48,592 nt of DNA from Pedosphaera sp. (GTDB lineage: Bacteria > Verrucomicrobiota > Verrucomicrobiia > Limisphaerales > UBA9464). Of this stretch, positions 27,055 to 35,994 are shown in pieces. Numbering within the stretch: the stretch's first letter is position 1; every line of letters starts with the position of its first letter. Position numbers and translations under genes: made by a program. The notes beneath the pieces were generated by a model, which saw only the letters and a program-made list of their open reading frames with translations, was not told the DNA's origin and searched no databases. The stretch lies in contig SIBK01000030.1 of NCBI GenBank assembly GCA_009695205.1, positions 1 through 48,592 of the forward strand, given 5' to 3'.

Positions 27055-27849
27055 GTGAGCCAATTCCAGTCCGACTGGCAGGTGCCCACATTCATCTCCG
27101 AGGTGTTTCACCCACGGCGGAGCCGCTATTGCGTGTGCGTGTTTGTGATCAATGAGGGCGATCGCATCCGCGCTCAACTGGTCCGCATGGAATCGCTCGC
27201 ACCCGCAGGCGACATTGTGATCGCGGATGGCGGCAGCACGGACGGTTCTCTCGCATCCGACTTTGTGCGAGCCCGCGGGGTCCGCGCCATCTTAACCAAG
27301 ACGGGTCCCGGAAAGCTCAGCGCACAGATGCGGATGGGTCTGGCCTGGGCCATGCAAGAAGGATACGACGGTGCCGTTGTCGTGGATGGAAACGGAAAGG
27401 ACGGCATCGACGCCTTGCCGCGATTCCACGCAGCGTTGTCCGAAGGGTGGGACCACGTCCAGGGATCGCGCTACATCCTCGGGGGCGCCGCAATGAACAC
27501 GCCTTTCTTGCGTCATTGGGGAGTTCTGCTGCTCCACGCCCCCCTGATCAGCATCGCCGCACGGCACCGGTACACGGACACCACCAATGGTTTTCGCGCC
27601 TATAGCAAGCGACTCCTTCTTGACCCCAGGGTGCAGCCGTTCCGAGATATATTCACCGCCTACGAACTTCACTACTACCTGGCGATTCGGGCCGCGTGTC
27701 TTGGCTTCCGTGTAACCGAAATACCGGTTACCAGGACCTATCCAGAAATGGGAACTATGCCCACGAAGATCACTGGTTTTCGTGGAAACTGGCGGGTTCT
27801 TCAAACCCTTCTTGCAGCCTGTGCCGGCCGGTTTAATCCGCCGAGTTGA
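27055..27849 (+). CDS. Glycosyltransferase family 2
   Basis: GT-A protein of 264 residues. It has CVFVINEGDRIRAQL, VIADGGSTDGSL for nucleotide binding and GAVVVDGNGKDG in the place of the metal motif, where only one aspartate of the usual pair is kept. TTNGFRAYSKRLL is typical of the DPM1-like GT2 group, but no C-terminal membrane helices are present. The start is GTG 27055, 47 bases after the preceding stop. It may complete transfer of the sugar whose synthesis is encoded just upstream. Confidence 0.75.
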   Translation: MSQFQSDWQVPTFISEVFHPRRSRYCVCVFVINEGDRIRAQLVRMESLAPAGDIVIADGGSTDGSLASDFVRARGVRAILTKTGPGKLSAQMRMGLAWAMQEGYDGAVVVDGNGKDGIDALPRFHAALSEGWDHVQGSRYILGGAAMNTPFLRHWGVLLLHAPLISIAARHRYTDTTNGFRAYSKRLLLDPRVQPFRDIFTAYELHYYLAIRAACLGFRVTEIPVTRTYPEMGTMPTKITGFRGNWRVLQTLLAACAGRFNPPS

Positions 27850-27944
27850 GGGGAAGATCTCAAGCCGGTTTTCACGCCGATCCATGCGATCGATCGCGCA
27901 ACGTGGCTGGCACAATTCAGCACTTTATATCGCTTTTTGCCAGC

Positions 27945-29216
27945 ATGTCTGATCCCCAATCCCAAGCGGACGTCATCGTGGTGTGCCAGGTTTTCCATCC
28001 GGAACTTATTAGCACGGGACAAACGCTGACCGAACTTGTCGAGGAACTCGCAGCGCTCGGGTTGCGAATCACAGTGATCGCCGCTCAACCCACCCTGGTC
28101 GCCGGAGCGCCCCGTGTTCCCGCGTTGCTAGAGCATCAGGGCATCCAAATCCACCGCACCTGGTCGACCCGTCTGCCGAAAACCCATTTCATCGGCAAAC
28201 TTCTCAATCTCTCAACCTTCTTCGCTTCCGCAACGTGGCGGATCCTTTGGCGCCACCCGCGCACCCAACTGCTCTTGTTAACCAATCCCCCGTATCTTCC
28301 ACTCCTGGGCTGGGTCTGTCACTTGCTTCGCCGCCAGCCCTTCGGAGTGATCCTCTTCGACATCATGCCGGAGCAGGCGGAACTCCTTAACTTCATCCGG
28401 CCCGACGGGTTTGTGGCGCGTGTGTGGCGTCGATTCAATCAGCTTTGGTACCGTTGTTCGACGTATGCCGTGGTGCTAAGCCAAGACATGCTGGATGGAG
28501 CCATCAAAAACGCGAATGCCACCGGCACACCGCTGGAAGCAGAGCTGCGAAGGAAAACCCGAATCATCCACGTTTGGTCGGATGATCGGCAGATCCATCC
28601 GATTGAAAAGACCTCATCCGGGGAGGCAGTCCGGTTGGGTGTCCTCGGCCGCTTCGTCGTGCAATATTCGGGAAACCACGGACGTTTTCATGACCTGGAA
28701 ACTCTCTTGAAAATCGCCCGCAGATTTTCGCCTGACGAACAGATTCGGTTTCAATTCATTGGTGATGGTCAGAAGAAGAAACTTGTTGACGAATTCCAGC
28801 GCCTCGTCCCCGCCGATCTTTGTTACAATTCCGGCTACGTCGGCAAGGAGCTGCTGGCGGATTCCCTGGCCATGGCCGACCTCGGAGTCGTAGCTCAACT
28901 GCCAGGACAGGAGCGGGTTTGCTACCCGTCGAAACTGCTGGGAATCATGGCCGCCGGGCGCGCAACGTTTGCAATATGCCCACCTGACTGTGAGATGGGC
29001 CGGATGATACGCGACGATCACCTTGGGATTGTGATCGCGAATGGCGACGTCACCGGAGGGCGTGAGGCGTTGCTCTGGGCGCGGAATCACCCGAATGAAC
29101 TTCGCTGCATGGGGGCGAATGCCGCCCGCGTTCTCCGCGAACGGTTCACTCTACGGCAAGCCGCCCAAGCCTACCACGATCTAATCACGCAGATCTGCCG
29201 TGCGTCGTCGCCCTGA
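27945..29216 (+). CDS. Glycosyltransferase family 4 (WbuB-like)
   Basis: GT-B enzyme of 423 residues. The N-terminal domain begins VIVVCQVFHPELISTGQTLTELV, as in WbuB-type transferases, with LLLLTNPPYLP and LFDIMPE further on. The C-terminal domain has VVQYSGNHGRFHD, FIGDGQKKK and VCYPSKLLGIMAAGR, the last corresponding to the donor-binding glutamate region, although the first Glu of the E-x7-E pair is not evident. The ATG at 27945 is chosen over an in-frame TTG at 27846 because the extra 33 residues show no family similarity. Donor probably an N-acetylated sugar by analogy only. Confidence 0.8.
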   Translation: MSDPQSQADVIVVCQVFHPELISTGQTLTELVEELAALGLRITVIAAQPTLVAGAPRVPALLEHQGIQIHRTWSTRLPKTHFIGKLLNLSTFFASATWRILWRHPRTQLLLLTNPPYLPLLGWVCHLLRRQPFGVILFDIMPEQAELLNFIRPDGFVARVWRRFNQLWYRCSTYAVVLSQDMLDGAIKNANATGTPLEAELRRKTRIIHVWSDDRQIHPIEKTSSGEAVRLGVLGRFVVQYSGNHGRFHDLETLLKIARRFSPDEQIRFQFIGDGQKKKLVDEFQRLVPADLCYNSGYVGKELLADSLAMADLGVVAQLPGQERVCYPSKLLGIMAAGRATFAICPPDCEMGRMIRDDHLGIVIANGDVTGGREALLWARNHPNELRCMGANAARVLRERFTLRQAAQAYHDLITQICRASSP

Positions 29217-29324
29217 TGTCGCGGGAGGCGACGCGGACCTGAATTTCTGACTGGAACCCGCGAAATCCTCTTGGAATGACTTTGCTTCCTACCCGCACCT
29301 TGACTTTAATCCCACTCCATCAAG

Positions 29325-30311
29325 ATGAAGAACGATCTTATTATTGTCTGCGGCGGCGGCGGATTTATTGGCGGTCACATGATTGCCGACCTTCGCAAGC
29401 AGGGATACACCCGCCTGCGGGCTGTCGATCGCAAGCCGCAAAATCGCTGGTACCAACGATTTCCAGACGTGGAAAATCTTGTCCTGGACGTACAGGAAAA
29501 GCGGTCCTGCTACCAAGCGCTTCAAGGTGCCCAGGTCGTGTATAACCTCGCCGCTGACATGGGCGGCATGGGATTTATCGAAAACAACCGAGCTCTGTGC
29601 ATGCTCAGCGTTTTGATCAATACCCACCTGCTGGAGGCGGCCCGGGATCTCGGCGTGGAACGGTTCTTCTACGCATCAAGCGCCTGCGTATACAATGCAG
29701 ACAAACAGCGGGACCCAAACGTCACCGCCCTTAAGGAGACCGATGCCTATCCAGGAATGCCGGAGGATGGTTATGGTTGGGAAAAACTTTTCAGCGAACG
29801 TATGTGCCGACATTTCCGCGAGGACTTTGGGGTCGCCACGCGCATCGCTCGTTATCACAACGTCTACGGACCGGAGGGAACGTGGGATGGCGGGCGGGAA
29901 AAGGCGCCAGCGGCAATCTGCCGGAAGGTGATTCACGCCAAACAAAGTGGCAAACTCGAAATCGAAATCTGGGGGGATGGAAAACAAACGCGCAGCTTCA
30001 TGTACATCGACGATTGCCTGAAGGGCACTCAAATGCTGACGGCCAGCGAATTTTTTGAGCCTATTAATATCGGAAGCAGCGAACTGGTCAGCATCAACCA
30101 ACTCGTGGATCTCGCCGAGTCGATAGGCGACGTAAAACTCAAACGAAACTATAATCTCAACGCGCCCAAGGGTGTGAATGGCCGCAATAGCGACAACACT
30201 CTCATTAAAAGCGTGCTCCATTGGGAACCCGCCACACGACTTCGCGACGGCCTGGAAAAGACCTACGCCTGGATTTACGATCAGATCGCGTCAGGCGCAA
30301 AAACCAAGTAG
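29325..30311 (+). CDS. GDP-mannose 3,5-epimerase-like protein
   Basis: Converts GDP-D-mannose to GDP-L-galactose (and GDP-L-gulose). The protein has 328 residues with cofactor motif GGGGFIGG, AADMGGMGFI, SSACVY, DGYGWEKLFSERM and GGREKAP. Catalytic candidates are C121, Y150, K154 and K193; their spacing (29, 33 and 72 residues after the Cys) equals that of C145, Y174, K178 and K217 in plant GME. RYHNVYGPEGTWDGG and WGDGKQTRSFMYIDD are further GME signatures. The gene follows the GT4 gene by 108 bases and is the last of the cluster, just before a strong terminator. It predicts L-galactose or L-gulose in the glycan; a GDP-mannose source is not in this window. Confidence 0.92.
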   Translation: MKNDLIIVCGGGGFIGGHMIADLRKQGYTRLRAVDRKPQNRWYQRFPDVENLVLDVQEKRSCYQALQGAQVVYNLAADMGGMGFIENNRALCMLSVLINTHLLEAARDLGVERFFYASSACVYNADKQRDPNVTALKETDAYPGMPEDGYGWEKLFSERMCRHFREDFGVATRIARYHNVYGPEGTWDGGREKAPAAICRKVIHAKQSGKLEIEIWGDGKQTRSFMYIDDCLKGTQMLTASEFFEPINIGSSELVSINQLVDLAESIGDVKLKRNYNLNAPKGVNGRNSDNTLIKSVLHWEPATRLRDGLEKTYAWIYDQIASGAKTK

Positions 30312-30343
30312 GAAGGCGCTCTCTCCTTACGTCATTGTTTTAG

Positions 30344-30372
30344 AAAAGCCCGGCCTTCGCCGGGCTTTTTTT
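30344..30372. terminator. Bidirectional rho-independent terminator
   Basis: The stem AGCCCGGC (30347-30354) pairs perfectly with GCCGGGCT (30359-30366) around the tetraloop CTTC, followed by a run of Ts. On the other strand the upstream AAAA gives a shorter T-run. It lies 33 bases after the GME stop and 12 bases from the stop of the convergent gene, so it probably ends both transcripts, and marks the end of the polysaccharide operon. Confidence 0.93.
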
Positions 30373-30383
30373 GCCCAAATCGG

Positions 30384-31898
30384 TTACCCACTCCGATGCA
30401 GCCCACGGACCGCGAGAGCCAGCAACTCGGCATCTTGCAAGGATTCAGCCGTGTTGCGTAACAACAACCAATAGCCGGGCAACCGACTAAACTGCTCCAT
30501 CCGGCTGCGAAGCCATGCCCGGCCGGGGACGGCGTAGCCCAAGCGCACGACATCCTGCGCCACAATCCACGCGCTTTCGGGATCGTCCAAAGAGGATCCC
30601 GCAGCGGCGGAAAAAAGATTGGCGGCTCTCAGCGCCTGATGATGCCCATGCGCAGCCATTCCCTCGAAATAATCCGCCAGTCCAGCCAAGGGGCGCCGGG
30701 CAATCGGATTGGCTAAGAGCCGGGTCGCCAACATCCGAACATCGTCCCAACGCTGAGCCCGCAGCAGATGCCCGCCGTAGATCCGCCACACGACTGGCTC
30801 GCCCGCTCCCACCTCCAGGTATCGATCCAAATACGCGAGTCCGAGCCCCTCCTCATCCATCTGCCAGAAGCCCCGGGTTACCTCGATCAATTCATGACTG
30901 GAGACGGGGGGCATCAGGAAGTTCTGAGCTCGCCGTCGTGCTTCCTCCGGAAGTCTCGAATGGATCAGGCGCCGCCAGAGAGTCGCATGGTCCAACGGAG
31001 TTGACGCCCCGGCCGAATCGAGGCGATCGAGCAACCGTGTGGCGCCGGAGATATCCTCTTCACGAAGCGCCCTGTAAAACCCCAGCCGAATTGAGAGCGA
31101 ATTCGCACACGGCCCATTGACGAGGCCTGTCAACTTCGCTGCCGCCTCTCCCGCCGCGATGTCGCTCCCCCACGATACAACGGCAAGTCGATACAGCTCG
31201 CTCTCTGAATCCTCGGTATCAACACAGAGTCGGTGAATGAGTTCCGGGGAAAGAAGCTCATCCCCAAGCCGCACCCGCGCCCTCGCGAGCAGCACGTCGC
31301 GCAGTGGACCTGATTCGGACGGGAGAGATTCCAAGAGCGAAACCAGCCGCTGATCGGCTTGAAAATGCTCGAATACGCGAGAAACCAATCGCAGTCGATC
31401 GGCCGGCGGGCGGTTGGGTGTGGCCAGCCACCGGGCATGTCCCAGGGCCAGTTCACGCACCGAAGAATCCCGTCGCGGAGCGTGGAGCACATTCGCCAGT
31501 AGATGCTCTTCGAAATCGGAATTGCAGGGGTGATGGGCAATTGCCAGACGCCATTGCCAGCGGGCCTTCTCCCACTCGTCGCCCGTTTCCAACTGCAGAG
31601 CCACCCGACGGTGCATCGCCGCTTCAACCAGATCTAAAGGCCGCGCCCAGAGCGGTCGACTTTCCGGAGTGGAGAAACGCCAGCAGGGGACCAGTAGCCA
31701 ATCCACCAGAAGGCTGGCCGCCGTGAGAACAGCCATCAACCAACCCGATTGCTGCCCCCGCGCTCTGTGCTGCCAAGAGAGGCACCCCGCGCGGACATAA
31801 ATCCACCGACCGAAATGACACCCAATGTCCCGCCTTTCTTGCCCCAATCCCTGCCCCAACCCTTGTCGCAACTTTTCCACATTGTGCTCTGTTTCCAT
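30384..31898 (-). CDS. Membrane-anchored helical-repeat (TPR-like) protein
   Basis: Hypothetical protein of 504 residues, starting ATG at 31898. One hydrophobic segment at about 53-71 would anchor it, with the C-terminal 430 residues outside the first helix. This part is almost all alpha-helical, rich in Ala, Leu and Arg with repeating patterns such as LYRLAVVSWGS and GLAYLDRYLEVGAGEPVVWRIYGG, suggesting degenerate TPR-like repeats. It has no enzymatic motif. It converges on the polysaccharide operon and shares its terminator. It could be a scaffold for envelope assembly, but it may be unrelated. Confidence 0.75.
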   Translation of the reverse strand: METEHNVEKLRQGLGQGLGQERRDIGCHFGRWIYVRAGCLSWQHRARGQQSGWLMAVLTAASLLVDWLLVPCWRFSTPESRPLWARPLDLVEAAMHRRVALQLETGDEWEKARWQWRLAIAHHPCNSDFEEHLLANVLHAPRRDSSVRELALGHARWLATPNRPPADRLRLVSRVFEHFQADQRLVSLLESLPSESGPLRDVLLARARVRLGDELLSPELIHRLCVDTEDSESELYRLAVVSWGSDIAAGEAAAKLTGLVNGPCANSLSIRLGFYRALREEDISGATRLLDRLDSAGASTPLDHATLWRRLIHSRLPEEARRRAQNFLMPPVSSHELIEVTRGFWQMDEEGLGLAYLDRYLEVGAGEPVVWRIYGGHLLRAQRWDDVRMLATRLLANPIARRPLAGLADYFEGMAAHGHHQALRAANLFSAAAGSSLDDPESAWIVAQDVVRLGYAVPGRAWLRSRMEQFSRLPGYWLLLRNTAESLQDAELLALAVRGLHRSG

Positions 31899-32106
31899 AG
31901 CCGGGGAAGAACCGTGAGGCAGCCACCGATTTCACAGTTTGACTCTTTTCACCATGGCGAGGCGGAGCCGCCATTCCCTCAATACCGCCCGAGCCTCTTG
32001 CAATTCACGGCATATAAAGCCCCGAGCAGCCATCGGGGTTGAACGACTGAATCGATTGAGCCATCACTTGTGTAGGGCCGTGTGCTCAAGTAATATCGGC
32101 GGCGCC

Positions 32107-33114
32107 ATGTCCTGGAAAGTCCTCGTCACTGCCTCGCCTCTCAAGGATCCGGTCGGTATGCGAGCTCGCGAAATGCTCGCGAGCGGGGCATTTCAGATGG
32201 TGTATCCACCACGAATGGGTCCGCTTGGCGAGGCGGATCTGCTCCCCTTACTGCAAGGGGTAGACGCGGTTTATGCCAGTGTGGATCAGTATTCTGCCTC
32301 GGTGCTCGCGGCGCCTCAATCGGCGAGCTTGAAGATCATATCCCGCTGGGGGGTGGGCTACGATTCAATCGATATTCCGGCGGCGACTCGCGCTGGAATC
32401 GTGATCGCGTACACACCTGGACTCTTGAATGAGGCCGTGGCCGACTACGCCTTCGCTCTGTTGTTGGCCGTGGCCCGGCGGGTTCACCAAGGGCATGAAT
32501 CGATGCGTGCTGGAACGTGGATGCCAACCTGGGGACACGACATTGCCGGAAAAACTCTTGGCATTGTCGGCTGCGGTCGAATCGGCCAGGCCATGGCCCG
32601 GCGCGCCAGCGGATTCGGGATGCGCCTGCTGGCGTTCGATCCGACACCGAGCCCGGATGCCAAACGGCTTGGAGTGAGTTTTGTCTCGCTCGATGAGGTA
32701 TTGGCCGAGTCCGATTTCGTTTCACTCCACGCCGCCCTCACGCCTCAGACCCGGCACCTCATCGGTGAGGCTCAGTTCCGCCGGATGAAACCAAGTGCCT
32801 ATCTCGTCAACACGTCGCGGGGAGCTGTCGTTGATGAGGTGGCATTGCTTCGGGCTCTGGAAGAGAAGTGGATCGCGGGGGCGGCCATTGACGCGTTCAC
32901 CACCGAGCCGCTACCGACCGGGCATCCGCTCTCGTCTGCGCCCAATTTGCTGTTGACTCCACACCAAGCCTCCTTCGGGTTTGATACCGGAGCGCGGGTG
33001 AGCAATGCGGCGGCTCGAGCGATCGTGGATCTCGAGGCTGGCCGGCGACCGCAATGGGTGGTGAACTCCGAAGTGTTCGATGCACCCTGTCTTCGCGTGA
33101 AACTCTCTCAATGA
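32107..33114 (+). CDS. D-2-hydroxyacid dehydrogenase (phosphoglycerate dehydrogenase-like)
   Basis: NAD-dependent oxidoreductase of 335 residues that interconverts a 2-keto acid and a D-2-hydroxy acid. The NAD-binding loop is GIVGCGRIGQAMARRA (about 154-169); the catalytic arginine is in NTSRGAVVDE, followed by the acidic partner and the histidine in LTPHQASFG. ATG 32107 is selected because upstream frame sequence is intergenic in character. The stop overlaps the aldolase start (33111). A second family member lies just after the aldolase, so the module likely handles a 2-keto acid released or consumed by aldol cleavage. True 3-phosphoglycerate activity is not implied. Confidence 0.88.
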   Translation: MSWKVLVTASPLKDPVGMRAREMLASGAFQMVYPPRMGPLGEADLLPLLQGVDAVYASVDQYSASVLAAPQSASLKIISRWGVGYDSIDIPAATRAGIVIAYTPGLLNEAVADYAFALLLAVARRVHQGHESMRAGTWMPTWGHDIAGKTLGIVGCGRIGQAMARRASGFGMRLLAFDPTPSPDAKRLGVSFVSLDEVLAESDFVSLHAALTPQTRHLIGEAQFRRMKPSAYLVNTSRGAVVDEVALLRALEEKWIAGAAIDAFTTEPLPTGHPLSSAPNLLLTPHQASFGFDTGARVSNAAARAIVDLEAGRRPQWVVNSEVFDAPCLRVKLSQ

Positions 33115-33905
33115 AAACAAATCCTGTTCGTGCAAAACTGAAACGCGGTGAGGCCAGTGTGGGGACGTGGCTCACGCTTGCGGACCCCATGGCAGCTCAG
33201 CTCATGAGCGGGACGGGATTTGACTGGCTGACCGTCGAACTCGAACACAGTCCGACCACCTTTGAACACGCCGCGCAGAGTTACGCCGTCATTGCGGCCT
33301 CGGGTTGTGTGCCGCTCGTTCGTGTGCCTTGGAATTCCGTTGAGAATATCAAGCGCGTTCTTGACACGGGTGCTTGGGGTATCGTTGTTCCAATGGTGAA
33401 TTCGCGAGCTGAGGCGGAAGGGGTTGTCCGCGCCGCCCGATACCGACCTCTAGGCCACCGAAGCATCGGAGGACAGCTCCACGCCGCGAATTTCGGGACG
33501 GACGCGGCGACCTATTATGCTCAGGCAAACAACGAAGTGCTGGTCGTGGTCATGGCCGAGCATGTGGACGCCGTGGCATCGATCGACGACATCCTCAGCG
33601 TGCCCGGAATTGACGTGGTGTTTGTCGGCCCCAACGATCTCCATGCATCGCTGGGCGTTGCCCCTGCCTTTGATAGCAATCTCCCGGAGTTCAATGCGGC
33701 GTTGACACGCATCCTCGCCAGCGCACGGGCGCACGGAATTGCTCCCGGAATCCATGTTGCCGACGCGATTCAAGCCCGACGCCGTATCGCTGAAGGATGG
33801 CAGTTTATTGCCATTTCCAGTGAGGCGGGCTTCATGCTTCAGCGTGCGACGGAAATCGTTGCCGCATTGGGAATGGGTGAGGGCAAAGCATCGATCAAGT
33901 ATTAA
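33111..33905 (+). CDS. HpcH/HpaI family aldolase
   Basis: Class II metal-dependent aldolase of 264 residues that cleaves or forms 2-keto-3-deoxy or related keto acids. Expected active-site elements are present: LTVELEHSP with the catalytic His, VPLVRVPW with the substrate-binding Arg, the metal-binding Glu in VVVMAEH, and the Asp in FVGPNDLHASLG. The start codon overlaps the dehydrogenase stop by four bases, and only three bases separate its stop from the next dehydrogenase. Possible substrates include 2-keto-3-deoxy-sugar acids (as for RhmA) or tartronate-type C3/C4 acids; the sequence does not decide. Confidence 0.88.
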   Translation: MKTNPVRAKLKRGEASVGTWLTLADPMAAQLMSGTGFDWLTVELEHSPTTFEHAAQSYAVIAASGCVPLVRVPWNSVENIKRVLDTGAWGIVVPMVNSRAEAEGVVRAARYRPLGHRSIGGQLHAANFGTDAATYYAQANNEVLVVVMAEHVDAVASIDDILSVPGIDVVFVGPNDLHASLGVAPAFDSNLPEFNAALTRILASARAHGIAPGIHVADAIQARRRIAEGWQFIAISSEAGFMLQRATEIVAALGMGEGKASIKY

Positions 33906-33908
33906 ATC

Positions 33909-34877
33909 GTGAGAATTGTCATCCTCGACGGCCAAACTCTTAATCCGGGTGATTTAGACTGGACACCGCTGCAAGCGCTTGGCGATTGCGTCATCTTTCC
34001 AAGAACTAAACCCAGCGAGGTTGTCGTGCGTGCCGATGGAGCTGAAATCGTCATCACCAACAAGGCCATCATCAGCCGCGAACAGATCCTTGCGCTGCCG
34101 GCCTTGCGCTACATCGGCGTCACCGCGACTGGAATCAACATTGTCGATGTCGCCACGGCTGAAGAGCGTGGCATCGTTGTAAGCAACGTGCCGGCCTATG
34201 GCACGCGATCGGTTGCCCAGCACACAATGGCGCTACTCTTGGAATTAACCCAACACGCAGGGTTTCACGCCCAGGGAGTACGCGAAGGGCGATGGGTGAG
34301 CTCTGCGGACTGGTCTTATTGGGAACACTCGCTGGTGGAGCTGGATGGCCTATCCATTGGAATTGTTGGCCATGGGCGTATCGGAGCGGTGGTGGGTGCC
34401 CTCGCAGCGGCATTTGGAATGCGGGTGGTTGCGACCCCGCCCCGTGACGGACGTGCACTGCCCCACTCTGTGACCGCCTTGACCCTGGATGAATTGTTCT
34501 CGATCAGTGATGTCGTAAGCTTGCACTGCCCGTTGACGCCTGCCACACGGCATCTTGTCAATGCCTCGCGACTTGCCCGAATGAAGTCGGGTGCGTTTCT
34601 CATCAATACCGCCCGCGGACCGCTGGTCGATGAAGCAGCGCTAGCGGAAGCGTTGAACGCGGGCCGACTTGCGGGTGCAGCGCTGGATGTCCTTTCAACC
34701 GAGCCGCCCGCGGCGGATAATCCCCTGCTCACCGCGCGTAACTGCATCGTGACACCCCATCTGGCCTGGGCGACCCAGGCAGCGCGAGCGAGGCTTCTGG
34801 CTGTGGTCGTCTCCAATCTTCGCGCGTTCCTCGCGGGAACGCCTCAAAATCGAGTCAATGAAAATGCTTCGCGCTGA
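33909..34877 (+). CDS. D-2-hydroxyacid dehydrogenase (glycerate dehydrogenase-like)
   Basis: NAD-dependent dehydrogenase of 322 residues, starting at GTG 33909. It shows GIVGHGRIGAVVGALAAAFGM, NTARGPLVDE with the catalytic Arg, and VTPHLAWATQ with the catalytic His. It is closest in form to hydroxypyruvate/glycerate dehydrogenases, and differs clearly from the 32107 paralogue (for example MALLLELTQHAGFH in place of FALLLAVARRVHQG). It is the third gene of the dehydrogenase-aldolase-dehydrogenase set. Confidence 0.87.
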   Translation: MRIVILDGQTLNPGDLDWTPLQALGDCVIFPRTKPSEVVVRADGAEIVITNKAIISREQILALPALRYIGVTATGINIVDVATAEERGIVVSNVPAYGTRSVAQHTMALLLELTQHAGFHAQGVREGRWVSSADWSYWEHSLVELDGLSIGIVGHGRIGAVVGALAAAFGMRVVATPPRDGRALPHSVTALTLDELFSISDVVSLHCPLTPATRHLVNASRLARMKSGAFLINTARGPLVDEAALAEALNAGRLAGAALDVLSTEPPAADNPLLTARNCIVTPHLAWATQAARARLLAVVVSNLRAFLAGTPQNRVNENASR

Positions 34878-35008
34878 ATATACACCCACCCCGGTGGCGC
34901 AGTGCCGGGTGAAGGCCCGGTGGGGAATGCCGGCCCTCTCTGACGTGTGAACATCGAACGTAGCTCTCTGTCCATTTAATAGAAATAAGCCCAATTCCAA
35001 ACCCTGCC

Positions 35009-35977
35009 ATGAACCGAAGAAACTTCCTAACCACCTCAGCGGTCGCCGCGTCTTCGCTGGCGATACGTTCGACCTCAGCGGCGGAGAATCCCAATGCTCT
35101 CCGCCAGAAGCTGCGGGTGAAGCTCGCGATTGCCACCTATTCGTACTGGCATTTTCGCGATCCGAAAGTATCGGTCGAGGCGGTGATCGAGAAGGCGGCG
35201 GACCTCGGCGTCGAAGGCGTGGACTTTTTGCATCGGCAGATGGATTTGCCGGAGAAAGAGCCGCTCACCGCCGCGCATCGGGCTTATCTGAGCCGGCTCA
35301 AGCGGCACTCATTCGCGTGCGGAGTCGCGCCGGTCTGCTTGTCCACGCATCAAGGTTTCGTCAACCCGGATCCCGCCGTGATCGCCACCAACGTCGAGCA
35401 CACGAAGAAGTGCATCGAGATTTGCTACGCGCTCGGTATTCCCGCGTTGCGCCTCAATACGGGCCGCTGGGGCACGACGAAGGATTTTGACGAGTTGATG
35501 AGAAACCACGGCGAGGAAGCGGTGCTACCCGGCCACACGATTGAAGAAGGATTCAAGTGGTGCATGGACGGCATCCAACAGTGCCTCGCGAAGGCGGAGG
35601 AGTGTGGCGTGACGCTGGCGCTCGAAAACCATTGGGGGCTCGCCCGCACCGCCGACGGCTTGCTCCGCATCCTTGATGGGATCAAATCGCCGTGGCTCGG
35701 TGCGTTGATGGATACGGGAAATTTTCTCACCGCGCCGTATGTGAACGCCGACTACGAACAACTCGCGCAGATCGCCCCCCGGGCGGTCTTCGTGCAGGCC
35801 AAGACCTATCCCGGCGGCGGCGAATGGTACACGCTCAAGATGGATTACGCCCGGATCGCGCGGATGCTGGCCAAGGTGAATTACCGCGGCTACGTGTCGC
35901 TCGAAATGGAAGGCAAGGAAGATCCGGACACTGCCGTGCCGAAAAGCATTGTGCTTTTGCGAAAGGCGTTCGCCTGA
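35009..35977 (+). CDS. Tat-exported sugar phosphate isomerase/epimerase-like TIM barrel
   Basis: Xylose-isomerase-like TIM-barrel protein of 322 residues with an N-terminal twin-arginine signal, NRRNFLTTSAVAASSLA, cleaved near ASA/AEN. Metal-ligand regions are visible: LALENHWG, GALMDTGNF, FVQAKTYP and VSLEMEGKED, giving E, D, a position usually His or Gln, and E. The export signal implies folding in the cytoplasm and work in the periplasm. Codon use is biased to GCG and AAG more than in adjacent genes, hinting at separate ancestry. It is 131 bases after the dehydrogenase and 17 bases before the exporter adaptor, so its operon membership is ambiguous. Confidence 0.85.
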   Translation: MNRRNFLTTSAVAASSLAIRSTSAAENPNALRQKLRVKLAIATYSYWHFRDPKVSVEAVIEKAADLGVEGVDFLHRQMDLPEKEPLTAAHRAYLSRLKRHSFACGVAPVCLSTHQGFVNPDPAVIATNVEHTKKCIEICYALGIPALRLNTGRWGTTKDFDELMRNHGEEAVLPGHTIEEGFKWCMDGIQQCLAKAEECGVTLALENHWGLARTADGLLRILDGIKSPWLGALMDTGNFLTAPYVNADYEQLAQIAPRAVFVQAKTYPGGGEWYTLKMDYARIARMLAKVNYRGYVSLEMEGKEDPDTAVPKSIVLLRKAFA

Positions 35978-35994
35978 ACTCGGGAAACCTATGC

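Noticed and set aside
32020..32038. CCCCGA/TCGGGG hairpin in the divergent region at 31899-32106
   Set aside because: Six-base stem with no T-run and no gene upstream to terminate; probably chance.
34905..34920. CCGGG/CCCGG hairpin between the second dehydrogenase and the TIM-barrel gene
   Set aside because: Only five base pairs and no T-run; not convincing as a terminator.
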